This document shows, one piece after another, positions 15,192 to 23,672 of a DNA stretch of 64,000 bases. The notes below the pieces were generated by a model. It saw nothing but the letters and a program-made list of their open reading frames with translations. It had not been told where the DNA came from and ran no database searches. A program made the translations under genes and the position numbers. Origin of the DNA: Arthrobacter_H sp030452125 (GTDB lineage: Bacteria > Actinomycetota > Actinomycetes > Actinomycetales > Micrococcaceae); the NCBI GenBank assembly GCA_052379645.1, contig JBQSYU010000016.1, one strand, 5' to 3'. The first letter of the stretch is position 1. The number at the start of each line of letters is the position of its first letter.

Positions 15192-16532
15192 CTAGATGAC
15201 TCCCAGGGCGAGCATCGCGTCGGCGACCTTCATGAACCCGGCGATATTGGCCCCGGCCACGTAGTTCCCCGGCTTACCGTAGGCATCGGCCGTCGTGGCA
15301 CAGGTGGTGTGGATGCCGACCATGATCTCTTCGAGCCGGCGTTCGGTATGCCCGAAACTCCAGGAGTCACGGCTGGCATTCTGCTGCATCTCCAGGGCCG
15401 AGGTCGCCACTCCGCCGGCGTTGGCTGCCTTGCCCGGGCCGAAGAGCACCCCGGCTTCCTGGAAGATGGCGATCGCATCGGCGGTGCAGGGCATGTTCGC
15501 ACCCTCGGCGACGGCCAGGACGCCGGTTTCCACCAGTCGCTTGGCATCCTTGGCCTCGAGTTCGTTCTGCGTGGCGGCGGGCAGCACGACGGTGGCGTCC
15601 ACATCCCAGACGCAGCCGCCCTCGACGTATTTCACGTTCCCGCCGCGTCGATCCGCGTAGTCACTGATCCTGCCGCGCTCGACTTCCTTGATCTCGCGCA
15701 ACAGCTCCACGTCGATGCCGGCTTCGTCGACGATGTATCCGCTGGAATCCGAGGCCGCCACGGCGGTGGCCCCCAGGGATTGCGCCTTGGCGATGGCGTT
15801 GATGGCCACGTTGCCGGAGCCGGAGACGACCATCCGCTGCCCGTCCAGGCTGGAGCCACGAGTCTTGAGCATCTCCTGGGCGAACAGCACGGCCCCGTAG
15901 CCGGTGGCTTCGGGACGCAGCAGCGAACCGCCCCAGCCCATGCCCTTGCCGGTCAGGACGCCCGATTCATAGCGGTTGGTGATGCGCTTGTACTGGCCGA
16001 AGAGGAAGCCGATCTCCCGGCCACCCACGCCGATGTCTCCGGCCGGGACGTCGGTGTATTCGCCGATGTGGCGGTACAGCTCGGTCATGAAGGACTGGCA
16101 AAAGCGCATGACCTCACCGTCGGACTTGCCGCGCGGGTCGAAATCGGAGCCGCCCTTGCCGCCGCCGATCGGCATGCCGGTCAGTGCGTTCTTGAATACC
16201 TGCTCGAAGCCCAGGAACTTAACGGTGCCCAGGTAGACCGAAGGATGGAACCGCAGTCCACCCTTATACGGGCCCAGCGCCGAGTTGAATTCGACACGGA
16301 AGCCGCGGTTGATCTGCACCTTGCTCTCATCGTCCACCCAGGGGACCCGGAAGATGATCTGGCGCTCGGGCTCGCACATGCGTTGCAGGATGGCGGCGTC
16401 GGCGTATTCGGGGTGCCGGCCGATGACGGTGTTGAGGCTTTCGAACACCTCGGTCACGGCCTGGTGGAATTCGGATTCACCCTGGTTGCGGTGGAAAACG
16501 TCTTCCCGGATATCGAGCAGATTCTGATCCAA
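15192..16532 (-). CDS. gdhA: NADP-specific glutamate dehydrogenase
   Basis: The enzyme aminates 2-oxoglutarate with ammonium and NADPH, the main low-affinity route of nitrogen assimilation. The sequence shows the substrate-binding segment GPYKGGLRFHPSV, the catalytic lysine in MPIGGGKGGSDFDP, and the dinucleotide fold GSGNVAINA. I chose TTG at 16532 because AAGGAG lies six bases upstream, giving 446 residues, close to the 447 of E. coli GdhA. The longer ATG form starting at 16577 adds 15 residues and lacks a ribosome binding site. A hairpin follows the gene. Confidence 0.93.
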   Translation of the reverse strand: MDQNLLDIREDVFHRNQGESEFHQAVTEVFESLNTVIGRHPEYADAAILQRMCEPERQIIFRVPWVDDESKVQINRGFRVEFNSALGPYKGGLRFHPSVYLGTVKFLGFEQVFKNALTGMPIGGGKGGSDFDPRGKSDGEVMRFCQSFMTELYRHIGEYTDVPAGDIGVGGREIGFLFGQYKRITNRYESGVLTGKGMGWGGSLLRPEATGYGAVLFAQEMLKTRGSSLDGQRMVVSGSGNVAINAIAKAQSLGATAVAASDSSGYIVDEAGIDVELLREIKEVERGRISDYADRRGGNVKYVEGGCVWDVDATVVLPAATQNELEAKDAKRLVETGVLAVAEGANMPCTADAIAIFQEAGVLFGPGKAANAGGVATSALEMQQNASRDSWSFGHTERRLEEIMVGIHTTCATTADAYGKPGNYVAGANIAGFMKVADAMLALGVI

Positions 16533-16697
16533 GGGGTACTCCTTCAAGAACTGAGAGGTGGGCGCGACGGCACCCATGGGGGGGTGGTGAGCGTCGGCGC
16601 TCCGAGAAGAACAATGACACGTCGGAGGGCATCGAACCCAACCGATCGTAAAAAATCCGTGAATCGCCCGTAACGTGGAACGGCCCGTCCACCGCCC

Positions 16698-17309
16698 CTA
16701 GCGGCGTCGCCCGAACTTCGGTTTCTGCAGCCTTTCCAGCAGATCCTGGGCCCGGCCGGTGACCTGTTCGACGGTCCGCCCCACGGTCCGGCCCAGCTGC
16801 TGCGGAGCATTCCCGGAGCCCGGGATGGCGGGGTTTTCGTGCTCGAGGTCCGTCGCGTCAACCGTCGGAAGCCCATCCTGTTCGCGCTGTTGGGCGGCGC
16901 GGTAGGAAGCTGCCACCTCCAGGGCCCGAACCGTCGCTTCCTCGTCGGTGCCGTCACCGCTACCCGCCGCGTCGCGGGCATTGCCGAATGCCATGTCCTT
17001 CTTGTACTCTGCGCCCGTGAGCCCGGTCACCGCCGCTTCGGTGCCGGGGTGGCCGGGGAAGGCGGCCAACCAGGTGGCGGCCCGGTGCAATGCCCCGGGT
17101 TCGACGGAATAGATCCGCCGCTGGCCGTCGGCCCGCATGCGCAGCACCCCGGCTTCGCGCAGGACCTTCAGATGCTTGGATACGGTCGGCTGGGATACTT
17201 CAAGAAGCTGCACGAGGTCACCGACGGAGTTCTCCTCTTCGCGCAGGGCTTCGAGGATCCTGCGCCGGGTCGGATCTGCCAGGACGGAAAAGACATCGTC
17301 GAAGGTCAT
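16698..17309 (-). CDS. ArsR-family transcriptional regulator with long tail
   Basis: The first ~85 residues of this 203-residue protein are an ArsR-type winged helix: LADPTRRRILEALREEE, recognition region SQPTVSKHLKVLREAGVL, and the wing MRADGQRRIYSV. No metal-binding cysteines are present, so it belongs to the non-metal branch that usually ends around residue 110. The remainder is polar, probably disordered, with a basic end (RLQKPKFGRRR). The ATG at 17309 is preceded by TAAGGT six bases upstream, which could be a -10 box or contain the ribosome binding site. The target is unknown. Confidence 0.8.
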   Translation of the reverse strand: MTFDDVFSVLADPTRRRILEALREEENSVGDLVQLLEVSQPTVSKHLKVLREAGVLRMRADGQRRIYSVEPGALHRAATWLAAFPGHPGTEAAVTGLTGAEYKKDMAFGNARDAAGSGDGTDEEATVRALEVAASYRAAQQREQDGLPTVDATDLEHENPAIPGSGNAPQQLGRTVGRTVEQVTGRAQDLLERLQKPKFGRRR

Positions 17310-17361
17310 TCCATCACCTTATCCGCAGAAGTTCTTCCGGGCATCCCGCCCCGGGCGGCGC

Positions 17362-18564
17362 TCAATCAAACCAGGGGTCCAACCCGAAGACGGGAAAGAC
17401 CTCCTTGCGCGTGGCCATGATGGTCCGGTCGATGAAATCCGCCGGATCGTAGCCGACTTCCCAGGAGCGCCACCAGAGGTCGACGCCGTCGTTCATCAAC
17501 GCGGGACCGGTGGCACCATATTTTTCCTTCACGTAGGCCAACCAGCTCCCCGGCACCTCGGTACGCAACGGGACGGGCCGGCCGCCGGCGATGGCCACCA
17601 GGTGGCTCCAAGCCCGGGGGACGACCTGGATGAGGTTGTATCCCCCACCGCCGGTGGCGATCCACCGGCCGCCACAGTGGCGTTGGGCCAGATCGGATAT
17701 ATCCAGTGCATTCTGCCGCTGCCCGTCGATGCTCAGCCGCAGGTTGCTCAGATCATCCTCGCCGTGCCCGTCACAGCCGTGCTGACTGACGATGACCTCG
17801 GGTTCGAAGGCGGCCACCAGTTGCGGCACGACCGCATGGAAGGCCCGCAGCCAGCCGGCATCTGTGGTCCCGGCGGGCAGGGCGACGTTCACGGCACTGC
17901 CCATGGCCTCGGATCCTCCTGTTTCGTTGGCGAACCCGGTTCCGGGGAACAGGGACATGCCTGATTCGTGCAAGGAGATGGTCAGTACCCGGGGATCGTC
18001 CCAGAAGATCGATTGGGTTCCGTCCCCGTGGTGGGCATCGACATCGATATAGGCGACCCGCTGCGTTCCACCGTCCAGAAGCCGTTGGACGGCCAGCGCG
18101 GCATCGTTGTAGACGCAGAATCCGCTGGCCTTGCCGCGGGAGGCATGGTGCATGCCGCCGGCAAAGTTGACCACGTGCAGGGCCCGTTCGGCCAATACGG
18201 CGTCGGCTGCCTGCAGCGACCCGCCCGCCAAGCGGGCACTGGCCGCGTGGATATCGGCGAAGGCCGGGGTGTCCTCGGTGCCCAGCCCGCGTTCCTCGTT
18301 GATCTCGTCCGGATGTTCCCCGGCGTACCGGACGGCGGAGATGTACTCCGGGTCGTGCACCAGGGCCAGTTCCTCGTCGGTGGCGACCTCCGGTGCAAGC
18401 AGCGAGATGTTCCTGCGCTCCAGGATCCCCAGCCCCTCGACCAGGCGCATCGTCAGATCCAGACGCGAGGGATGCATCGGATGACTTTCGCTGAAGCGGT
18501 AGGACATCAGCTCCTCGCTCCAGAGGACCTCGGTCGGCGGTGACGGCGGTGTACTCAAGCTCAC
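17362..18564 (-). CDS. acuC: AcuC-type histone deacetylase-family protein
   Basis: AcuC removes acetyl groups from lysines and in Bacillus reactivates acetylated acetyl-CoA synthetase; an acs gene lies 25 kb downstream in this window. The 400-residue protein has the class I/II HDAC landmarks: GGMHHASRGKASGF, the zinc-site aspartate and histidine in DVDAHHGDGT, and the late glycine loop TGGGGYN. The GTG start at 18564 is six bases after TAGCCT, so a leaderless message is likely. It is divergent from the potassium uptake genes. Confidence 0.9.
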   Translation of the reverse strand: MSLSTPPSPPTEVLWSEELMSYRFSESHPMHPSRLDLTMRLVEGLGILERRNISLLAPEVATDEELALVHDPEYISAVRYAGEHPDEINEERGLGTEDTPAFADIHAASARLAGGSLQAADAVLAERALHVVNFAGGMHHASRGKASGFCVYNDAALAVQRLLDGGTQRVAYIDVDAHHGDGTQSIFWDDPRVLTISLHESGMSLFPGTGFANETGGSEAMGSAVNVALPAGTTDAGWLRAFHAVVPQLVAAFEPEVIVSQHGCDGHGEDDLSNLRLSIDGQRQNALDISDLAQRHCGGRWIATGGGGYNLIQVVPRAWSHLVAIAGGRPVPLRTEVPGSWLAYVKEKYGATGPALMNDGVDLWWRSWEVGYDPADFIDRTIMATRKEVFPVFGLDPWFD

Positions 18565-18570
18565 GGGCTC

Positions 18571-18576
18571 AGGCTA
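18571..18576 (-). promoter_or_regulatory. -10 box for acuC
   Basis: Minus-strand TAGCCT, six bases (GAGCCC), then GTG at 18564. Confidence 0.6.
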
Positions 18577-18709
18577 CGCGATATCCGCCTTTCGCGGGTG
18601 GATGTCTCCGCCGCGGCGGGTGTCCACCACCGTGCCGCGCACGGGTACTCTACTGTGGACAGTGCCGGGAAACGCCCGGAGCCATCGTTTCCCGGAGCAG
18701 CCCGCGACC

Positions 18710-20128
18710 ATGTCCTCCACACCATCAGCCACCCCGCTCAGCTGGGGGAACGCCGTACCGCGTATCCTCCACGGGGTGCGAGACTTCGTCGACACCGTCG
18801 CAGCGACGTCGCCGGCCCGGCTGGCTATCGGTGTGTTCCTTCTGGTCATCGCCCTGTTCACGACCCTGCTGTCCTTGCCGGTGGCCTCCTCCACCGGGGA
18901 ATTCACCCCGCTCCACGATGCCCTCTTCACGGCCACCTCGGCCGTCTGCGTGACCGGGCTGACCGTGGTATCCACCGCGGTGCACTGGTCCTTCTTCGGC
19001 CAAGTGGTCATCATCGTGGGCATCTTCATCGGCGGGCTGGGCATCCTGACCCTGGCCTCACTGCTGTCCCTGGCGGTGAGCAAGCGGCTGGGGGTACGCG
19101 GCAAGCTGCGCGCCCAGGAGGCCATGAACATCCAAAACGTCGGGCGCCTCGGTGAGGTCGGCACCTTGCTCCGGGTGGTCATCACCACCTCGGTGACCAT
19201 CGAGGCGCTGCTGGCATTGGCCCTGGCCCCGCGTTTCCTGGTGTTGGGCGAGTCCATCGGCCAAGCCATCTGGCATGGGATCTTCTACGCCATCTCGGCC
19301 TTCAACAGCGCCGGATTCACCCCGCACTCCGATGGCCTGGTCCCCTACGAAACCGATTTGTGGGTCCTGGTCCCCATCACCGTCGGGGCCATCATCGGGT
19401 CCTTGGGTTTCCCGGCCCTCATGGTGCTGATCGTCTTCCGCAGCAAATTCCGCAAATGGAACCTCCACACCAAACTCACCGTCGTGGTGTCGGGCATCCT
19501 GCTGCTGGTGGGCAGCCTCAGCTGGGGTCTCATGGAGTGGAACAACCCGCAGACCATCGGCGGGATGAGCCTGTCCGATAAGCTCATCCACTCGTTCTTC
19601 GCCTCGGCGATGACCCGTTCCACGGGTTTTTCCCTGGTGGACCAGAACCAGCTCGAATCCTCCACCCTGCTGCTCACCGACGCGTTGATGTTCGCCGGCG
19701 GGGGTTCGGCGTCCACGGCAGGGGGCATCAAGGTCACCACGATCGCGGTGATGTTCCTGGCCATCGTGGCCGAGGCCCGGGGCGATAAGGACATCAAGGC
19801 CTTCGGACGCCGCATCCCCGAGAGCACCATGCGTGTGGCGATCTCCGTCACCGTCCTGGGGGCCACCCTGGTCAGCGTGGGCACCGGGGTGATCCTGTCC
19901 ATCAGTGATGAACCGTTGGATCGGGTCCTCTTCGATTCGATTTCCGCGTTCGGCACGGTGGGGCTGAGCACCAATCTTGCGGCCGAGCTCCCTCCCGAGG
20001 GCAAGTATGTCCTCTCCGCGCTGATGTTTGCCGGACGCGTGGGCACCATTACACTGGCGACGGCACTGAGCCTGCGCCAACGCAACCAGCTGTACCACTA
20101 CCCCGAAGAGAGGCCGATCATTGGCTGA
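18710..20128 (+). CDS. ktrB: Potassium uptake membrane subunit (KtrB/TrkH type)
   Basis: The membrane subunit of a K+ uptake system has four repeated membrane-pore-membrane units. Pore-loop sequences are visible as TATSAVCVTGLTVV, FNSAGFTPHSD, MTRSTGFSLVD and FGTVGLSTNLA, each with the central glycine. The product is 472 residues from ATG 18710. An in-frame GTG at 18662, five bases after TACTGT, could add 16 residues as a leaderless start. The length and the short RCK partner fit a Ktr system better than a classical TrkH-TrkA system. Confidence 0.85.
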   Translation: MSSTPSATPLSWGNAVPRILHGVRDFVDTVAATSPARLAIGVFLLVIALFTTLLSLPVASSTGEFTPLHDALFTATSAVCVTGLTVVSTAVHWSFFGQVVIIVGIFIGGLGILTLASLLSLAVSKRLGVRGKLRAQEAMNIQNVGRLGEVGTLLRVVITTSVTIEALLALALAPRFLVLGESIGQAIWHGIFYAISAFNSAGFTPHSDGLVPYETDLWVLVPITVGAIIGSLGFPALMVLIVFRSKFRKWNLHTKLTVVVSGILLLVGSLSWGLMEWNNPQTIGGMSLSDKLIHSFFASAMTRSTGFSLVDQNQLESSTLLLTDALMFAGGGSASTAGGIKVTTIAVMFLAIVAEARGDKDIKAFGRRIPESTMRVAISVTVLGATLVSVGTGVILSISDEPLDRVLFDSISAFGTVGLSTNLAAELPPEGKYVLSALMFAGRVGTITLATALSLRQRNQLYHYPEERPIIG

Positions 20129-20792
20129 GAACTCGTCGAAACATAATGCCCCGGTGCTGGTCATCGGTCTGGGCCGCTTCGGCGCGGCGGTGGCCAATCA
20201 GCTGGTGCGCCAGGGCCGGGAGGTCCTGGCGATCGAGCGGAACCAGGATCTGGTGCAGAAGTGGGCCGGCACGCTCACCCATGTGGTGGAGGCCGATGCC
20301 ACCAACGTCGATGCCTTGCGCCAACTCGGCGCCCAGGATTTCAACTCGGCGGTGGTCGGGGTGGGCACCTCGATCGAGTCCTCCGTGCTGATCACCGTGA
20401 ACCTGGTCGATCTGGGCGTCGAGCACCTCTGGGTCAAGGCGATCACCCCATCGCACGGCAAGATCCTCTCGCGGATCGGCGCCAACCACGTCGTCTACCC
20501 GGAAGCCGACGCCGGGGTCCGCGCGGCCCACCTGGTGGGCGGGCGCATGCTGGACTTCATCGAGTTCGACGACGGGTTCGCGATCGTGAAGATGTATCCC
20601 CCGACGGAGACCCAGGGCTTCACGTTGGGCGAATCCCAGGTCAGGTCCAAATACGGCGTGACCATCGTCGGGGTGAAATCCCCCGGCGAGGATTTCACCT
20701 ACGCCCAACCCGATACCAAGGTCACGCGGCGGGACATCCTCATCGTGTCGGGACACGTGGACCTGCTCGAGCGGTTCGCCTCCCGACCGTAG
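20121..20792 (+). CDS. ktrA: Potassium uptake regulatory subunit (KtrA/TrkA type)
   Basis: The 223-residue cytoplasmic RCK protein gates the K+ channel encoded just upstream. Its N-terminal Rossmann fold has VIGLGRFGAAVANQLV and an acidic end of strand two (VLAIERNQD); the C-terminal RCK-C domain follows at about residues 140-220. The single-RCK size is that of KtrA, about half of E. coli TrkA. The start is TTG at 20121, overlapping the ktrB stop by eight bases, with GAGAGG upstream. Confidence 0.87.
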   Translation: MAENSSKHNAPVLVIGLGRFGAAVANQLVRQGREVLAIERNQDLVQKWAGTLTHVVEADATNVDALRQLGAQDFNSAVVGVGTSIESSVLITVNLVDLGVEHLWVKAITPSHGKILSRIGANHVVYPEADAGVRAAHLVGGRMLDFIEFDDGFAIVKMYPPTETQGFTLGESQVRSKYGVTIVGVKSPGEDFTYAQPDTKVTRRDILIVSGHVDLLERFASRP

Positions 20793-20806
20793 GGCCGGCC
20801 GGCGGG

Positions 20807-21676
20807 CTATCCGGCCAGTTCGCGGGTGATCTCCGCGGCCCGTTCGGTGGCCGCCTTGACCCCGGAGCCGATACCGGCCCGCACGCCGGCGGCGTCGAAG
20901 CCCTCCAAGGCCGCCTGGGTGGTTCCCCCGGGGCTGGTGACGGCGGTGCGCAGCGCGGAGGGATCGGCGTCGGGCTCGTCGAGCATGACCCCGGCGCCGG
21001 CCACCGTGGCCCGCGCCAGATCCCGGGCCAACCCGGCTTCCAGCCCCAGCTCCTCACCCGCGGCGGCCATCGCCTCGGCCAGGTAGAACGCGTAGGCGGG
21101 TCCGGAACCGCTCACTGCCGAGACGGCGTCGATCTGGTCTTCGGAGACGATCCGCACCATGCCGGTCTCGGAGAGCAGCGCGGACACCGCTTCAAGGTCC
21201 TTCTCGCCGGTCGAGGTGCCCCCGGCCAGGGCCACGACGCCCTTGCCGACGGTCATCGGGGTGTTCGGCATGGCGCGCACGACCGGCTGTCCCTGCGGCA
21301 GGGCCTCTTCGATCATGGAGATGGTGACCGCTGCGGCCACGCTGACGACGACGGCCTGCGCCGGGAGGGAGGCGGCGATATCGCGGCAGGCGTCCTGGAT
21401 CCCGACCGGTTTGACCCCGACGAAGACGATGTCCGCCGCGGCGACCGCCTGCTGGTTGGCGGTCTCGTCCACGGTGGTGGCGAGGGAGCGCACCCCGGTG
21501 TCGGCGGCCAAACGCTCCGCTTTTTCGCTGCCACGCACCGTGGCGGTGATGGATCGGGGGTCGAAGCCACCGGCGAGGATGCCGCGGAGGATCGCCCCGT
21601 TCATGTTGCCGGTGCCGATGAAGGCCAGACGCCGGCCGGTCGACGTGGTGTCAGGAGTGTGTTTCGAAGATGCCAT
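20807..21676 (-). CDS. proC: Pyrroline-5-carboxylate reductase
   Basis: ProC makes the last step of proline synthesis, reducing pyrroline-5-carboxylate with NAD(P)H. The 289-residue protein has the N-terminal dinucleotide motif FIGTGNMNGAILRG, VFVGVKP at the end of the Rossmann domain, MPNTPMTVGKG, and the C-terminal signature SGSGPAYAF with a later TSPGGTTQAALEGF. It is convergent with ktrA. Confidence 0.93.
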   Translation of the reverse strand: MASSKHTPDTTSTGRRLAFIGTGNMNGAILRGILAGGFDPRSITATVRGSEKAERLAADTGVRSLATTVDETANQQAVAAADIVFVGVKPVGIQDACRDIAASLPAQAVVVSVAAAVTISMIEEALPQGQPVVRAMPNTPMTVGKGVVALAGGTSTGEKDLEAVSALLSETGMVRIVSEDQIDAVSAVSGSGPAYAFYLAEAMAAAGEELGLEAGLARDLARATVAGAGVMLDEPDADPSALRTAVTSPGGTTQAALEGFDAAGVRAGIGSGVKAATERAAEITRELAG

Positions 21677-21760
21677 GGAACCATTCTTCCACGGGGCTCC
21701 GGCGGGCGTAGTCCCTGACGGTTCGTCGGCGATCGGCCGGGCAGCGGCCCGGTGGTCCGC

Positions 21761-22618
21761 TCAGGAACGCAGCGTGGAGGAATCCGAGGTGTTCCCGGCA
21801 TCGCCTGCCTCGTTGGTGCCGGCGGGGGGGTCGACCGCTTCCAAGTGCTTCCGGGCAAAGCGCAGGGTCTCGGCGAGCCATTCCTCGCGCCCTCCGGCTC
21901 CCTTGGCCTTGCGGGTCGATACCTCCACGACGACGTGGCCGTCCCATTCGCTGTCGCGCAGGAACTGCAACGATTCCGCGACCGGCTGGGTGCCCCGTCC
22001 GGGGACCAGGTGTTCGTCCTTGCCGTTGTCGACCCCGTCGCAGAGGTGGACGTGGCTCAGCCGGCTCCCCAGCGCCTTGATGGACTCCAACGAGTCCACG
22101 TTCGCGATGGCGGCATGGGAGAAGTCCCAGGTGACGTATTCGTAGGGTTGCGGCACGGGGTTCCAGTGCGGAAGGTACATCTTGGCTTCACGACCGCGGG
22201 CCCGCCAGGGATACATGTTCTCCACGGCGATGCGGACCCCGTAATCGTCCATGATCTTCTTGACCCCGTCGGCAAAACCGGTGGCATAGCCCCCCTGCCA
22301 GCGGAACGGGGGGTGGACGACGACGATGTCGCAGCCCACATCACGGGCCATCGCGGCCGACATCTCGATCTTCGACCAGGCGTCACCCCAGACCTGCTGG
22401 GTCAACAGCAGCGTGGGGGCGTGGATCGCCAGGATCGGTTGATCGTAACGGGTACTGAGTTCGTGCAGCTTGCGGGGGTCCTGCGAGAGATGGTTTCCGG
22501 TGACCAGCACCTCGACGCCGTCGTAGCCCAGATCATGCGAGACCGCGAAGGCATCGTGGACGTTCAGCGGGAACACCGACGCGCTGGACAACCCCACCTG
22601 GATCGGATCCTTCGACAT
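21761..22618 (-). CDS. Sugar phosphate isomerase/epimerase-like TIM barrel
   Basis: The 285-residue protein belongs to the AP-endonuclease-2/xylose isomerase-like TIM-barrel superfamily. Metal-ligand candidates fall in the expected places: VVHPPF, IAVENMYPW, WDFSHAAI, and HLCDGVDNGKDEHLVPG with HVVVEVSTRK near the end. The substrate cannot be told. The ATG at 22618 has AGGGAG seven bases upstream; the upstream in-frame ATG at 22639 would overlap the Ppx gene. It is probably co-transcribed with the Ppx gene that precedes it. Confidence 0.82.
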   Translation of the reverse strand: MSKDPIQVGLSSASVFPLNVHDAFAVSHDLGYDGVEVLVTGNHLSQDPRKLHELSTRYDQPILAIHAPTLLLTQQVWGDAWSKIEMSAAMARDVGCDIVVVHPPFRWQGGYATGFADGVKKIMDDYGVRIAVENMYPWRARGREAKMYLPHWNPVPQPYEYVTWDFSHAAIANVDSLESIKALGSRLSHVHLCDGVDNGKDEHLVPGRGTQPVAESLQFLRDSEWDGHVVVEVSTRKAKGAGGREEWLAETLRFARKHLEAVDPPAGTNEAGDAGNTSDSSTLRS

Positions 22619-22635
22619 TGCCTGGCTCCCTCTTT

Positions 22636-23655
22636 TCAATCGACCGCGCCCACGGTGGGCAATCCCGGCAGTTGGCCGAGTTCGACGTGGCCAACTCCCA
22701 CGCTACTCCCCAGTGGTAAAGGTCCGTCAAAGATCAAATGGTCGAAGCGGCGCAGGATCAGCCCCTCACGCAGCGCCCAGGGGCAGATGCGCAGGGATTT
22801 CACCCCCAGCGTGTTCATCGCCACGGAGGCCACGATGGCCCCGGCGAGCATCTGCGGTGCGCGCACTTCGGATACCCCGGGCAGCTCGGTGCGTTCGAGG
22901 GTCGTCATGGCTTCAAGCCGGCGGGTCCAGAGTTTCAGGTCATCCAGGCGCAGGACCCGTTTGACATGGATCCCTTCGGCGCTCGGGGCGGCCCCGGTGA
23001 TCCGGGCCAGGGACCTGAAGGTCTTGGACGTCCCGGTGACCAGGGTCGGCTTCGGATGCTCGGCGATCAGCGCCAGCGGTTCGGCCAAGGTCTCCTTGAC
23101 GTGGGCCCGCAGCGCCTTCACATCGGAGGTGCGGGGCGGGTCCCCGGGCAACCAGTCACGGGTCAACCTGCCGGCACCCAGAGGGACCGAAAGGGCCAGT
23201 TCGGGAAACTCGTCGGTCCCGTAGGCCATTTCAAACGACCCACCGCCGATGTCCAGGTCCAGGATCCTTTCCGAGCTCCACCCGAACCAGCGACGGACCG
23301 CATGGTAGGTCATCCCCGATTCCTGCTCGCCGGAGAGCTCCGCCAGCTGGATCCCGGTTTCCTGCACCACCCGGTCCAAGACGGCGGGACCGTTGCTGGC
23401 ACTGCGGATCGCCGAGGTGCAGAACGCCAGCAGGTCCTCGGCCCGGTGACGGGTGGCGAACAAGGAGGCCTCGTGGACGAAGTCAAGCAGCTCGCGTTGG
23501 CCGTCCTCGGTGATCGCCCCGTCCTCATCGAGGTAGGCCACCAGGGACAGCGGCCGCTTATGCGAGGCGAAGGCCGTGGGCCGGGCCCCCGGGTAGGCAT
23601 CGATCAACAACAGATGAACCGTGTTCGAACCGATATCGAGGACACCCAGTCGCAT
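22636..23655 (-). CDS. Ppx/GppA exopolyphosphatase-like protein
   Basis: The 339-residue protein belongs to the Ppx/GppA branch of the actin-like ATPase superfamily, which hydrolyses inorganic polyphosphate or pppGpp. It shows LGVLDIGSNTVHLL at the N-terminus, FCTSAIRSASNG, SGEQESGMTY, DIGGGSFEM (second phosphate loop) and RAPQMLAGAIV. It lies between topA and the TIM-barrel gene on the same strand. Whether polyphosphate or pppGpp is the substrate cannot be decided from sequence. Confidence 0.87.
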   Translation of the reverse strand: MRLGVLDIGSNTVHLLLIDAYPGARPTAFASHKRPLSLVAYLDEDGAITEDGQRELLDFVHEASLFATRHRAEDLLAFCTSAIRSASNGPAVLDRVVQETGIQLAELSGEQESGMTYHAVRRWFGWSSERILDLDIGGGSFEMAYGTDEFPELALSVPLGAGRLTRDWLPGDPPRTSDVKALRAHVKETLAEPLALIAEHPKPTLVTGTSKTFRSLARITGAAPSAEGIHVKRVLRLDDLKLWTRRLEAMTTLERTELPGVSEVRAPQMLAGAIVASVAMNTLGVKSLRICPWALREGLILRRFDHLIFDGPLPLGSSVGVGHVELGQLPGLPTVGAVD

Positions 23656-23672
23656 CTCTGACCCCGCCTGCG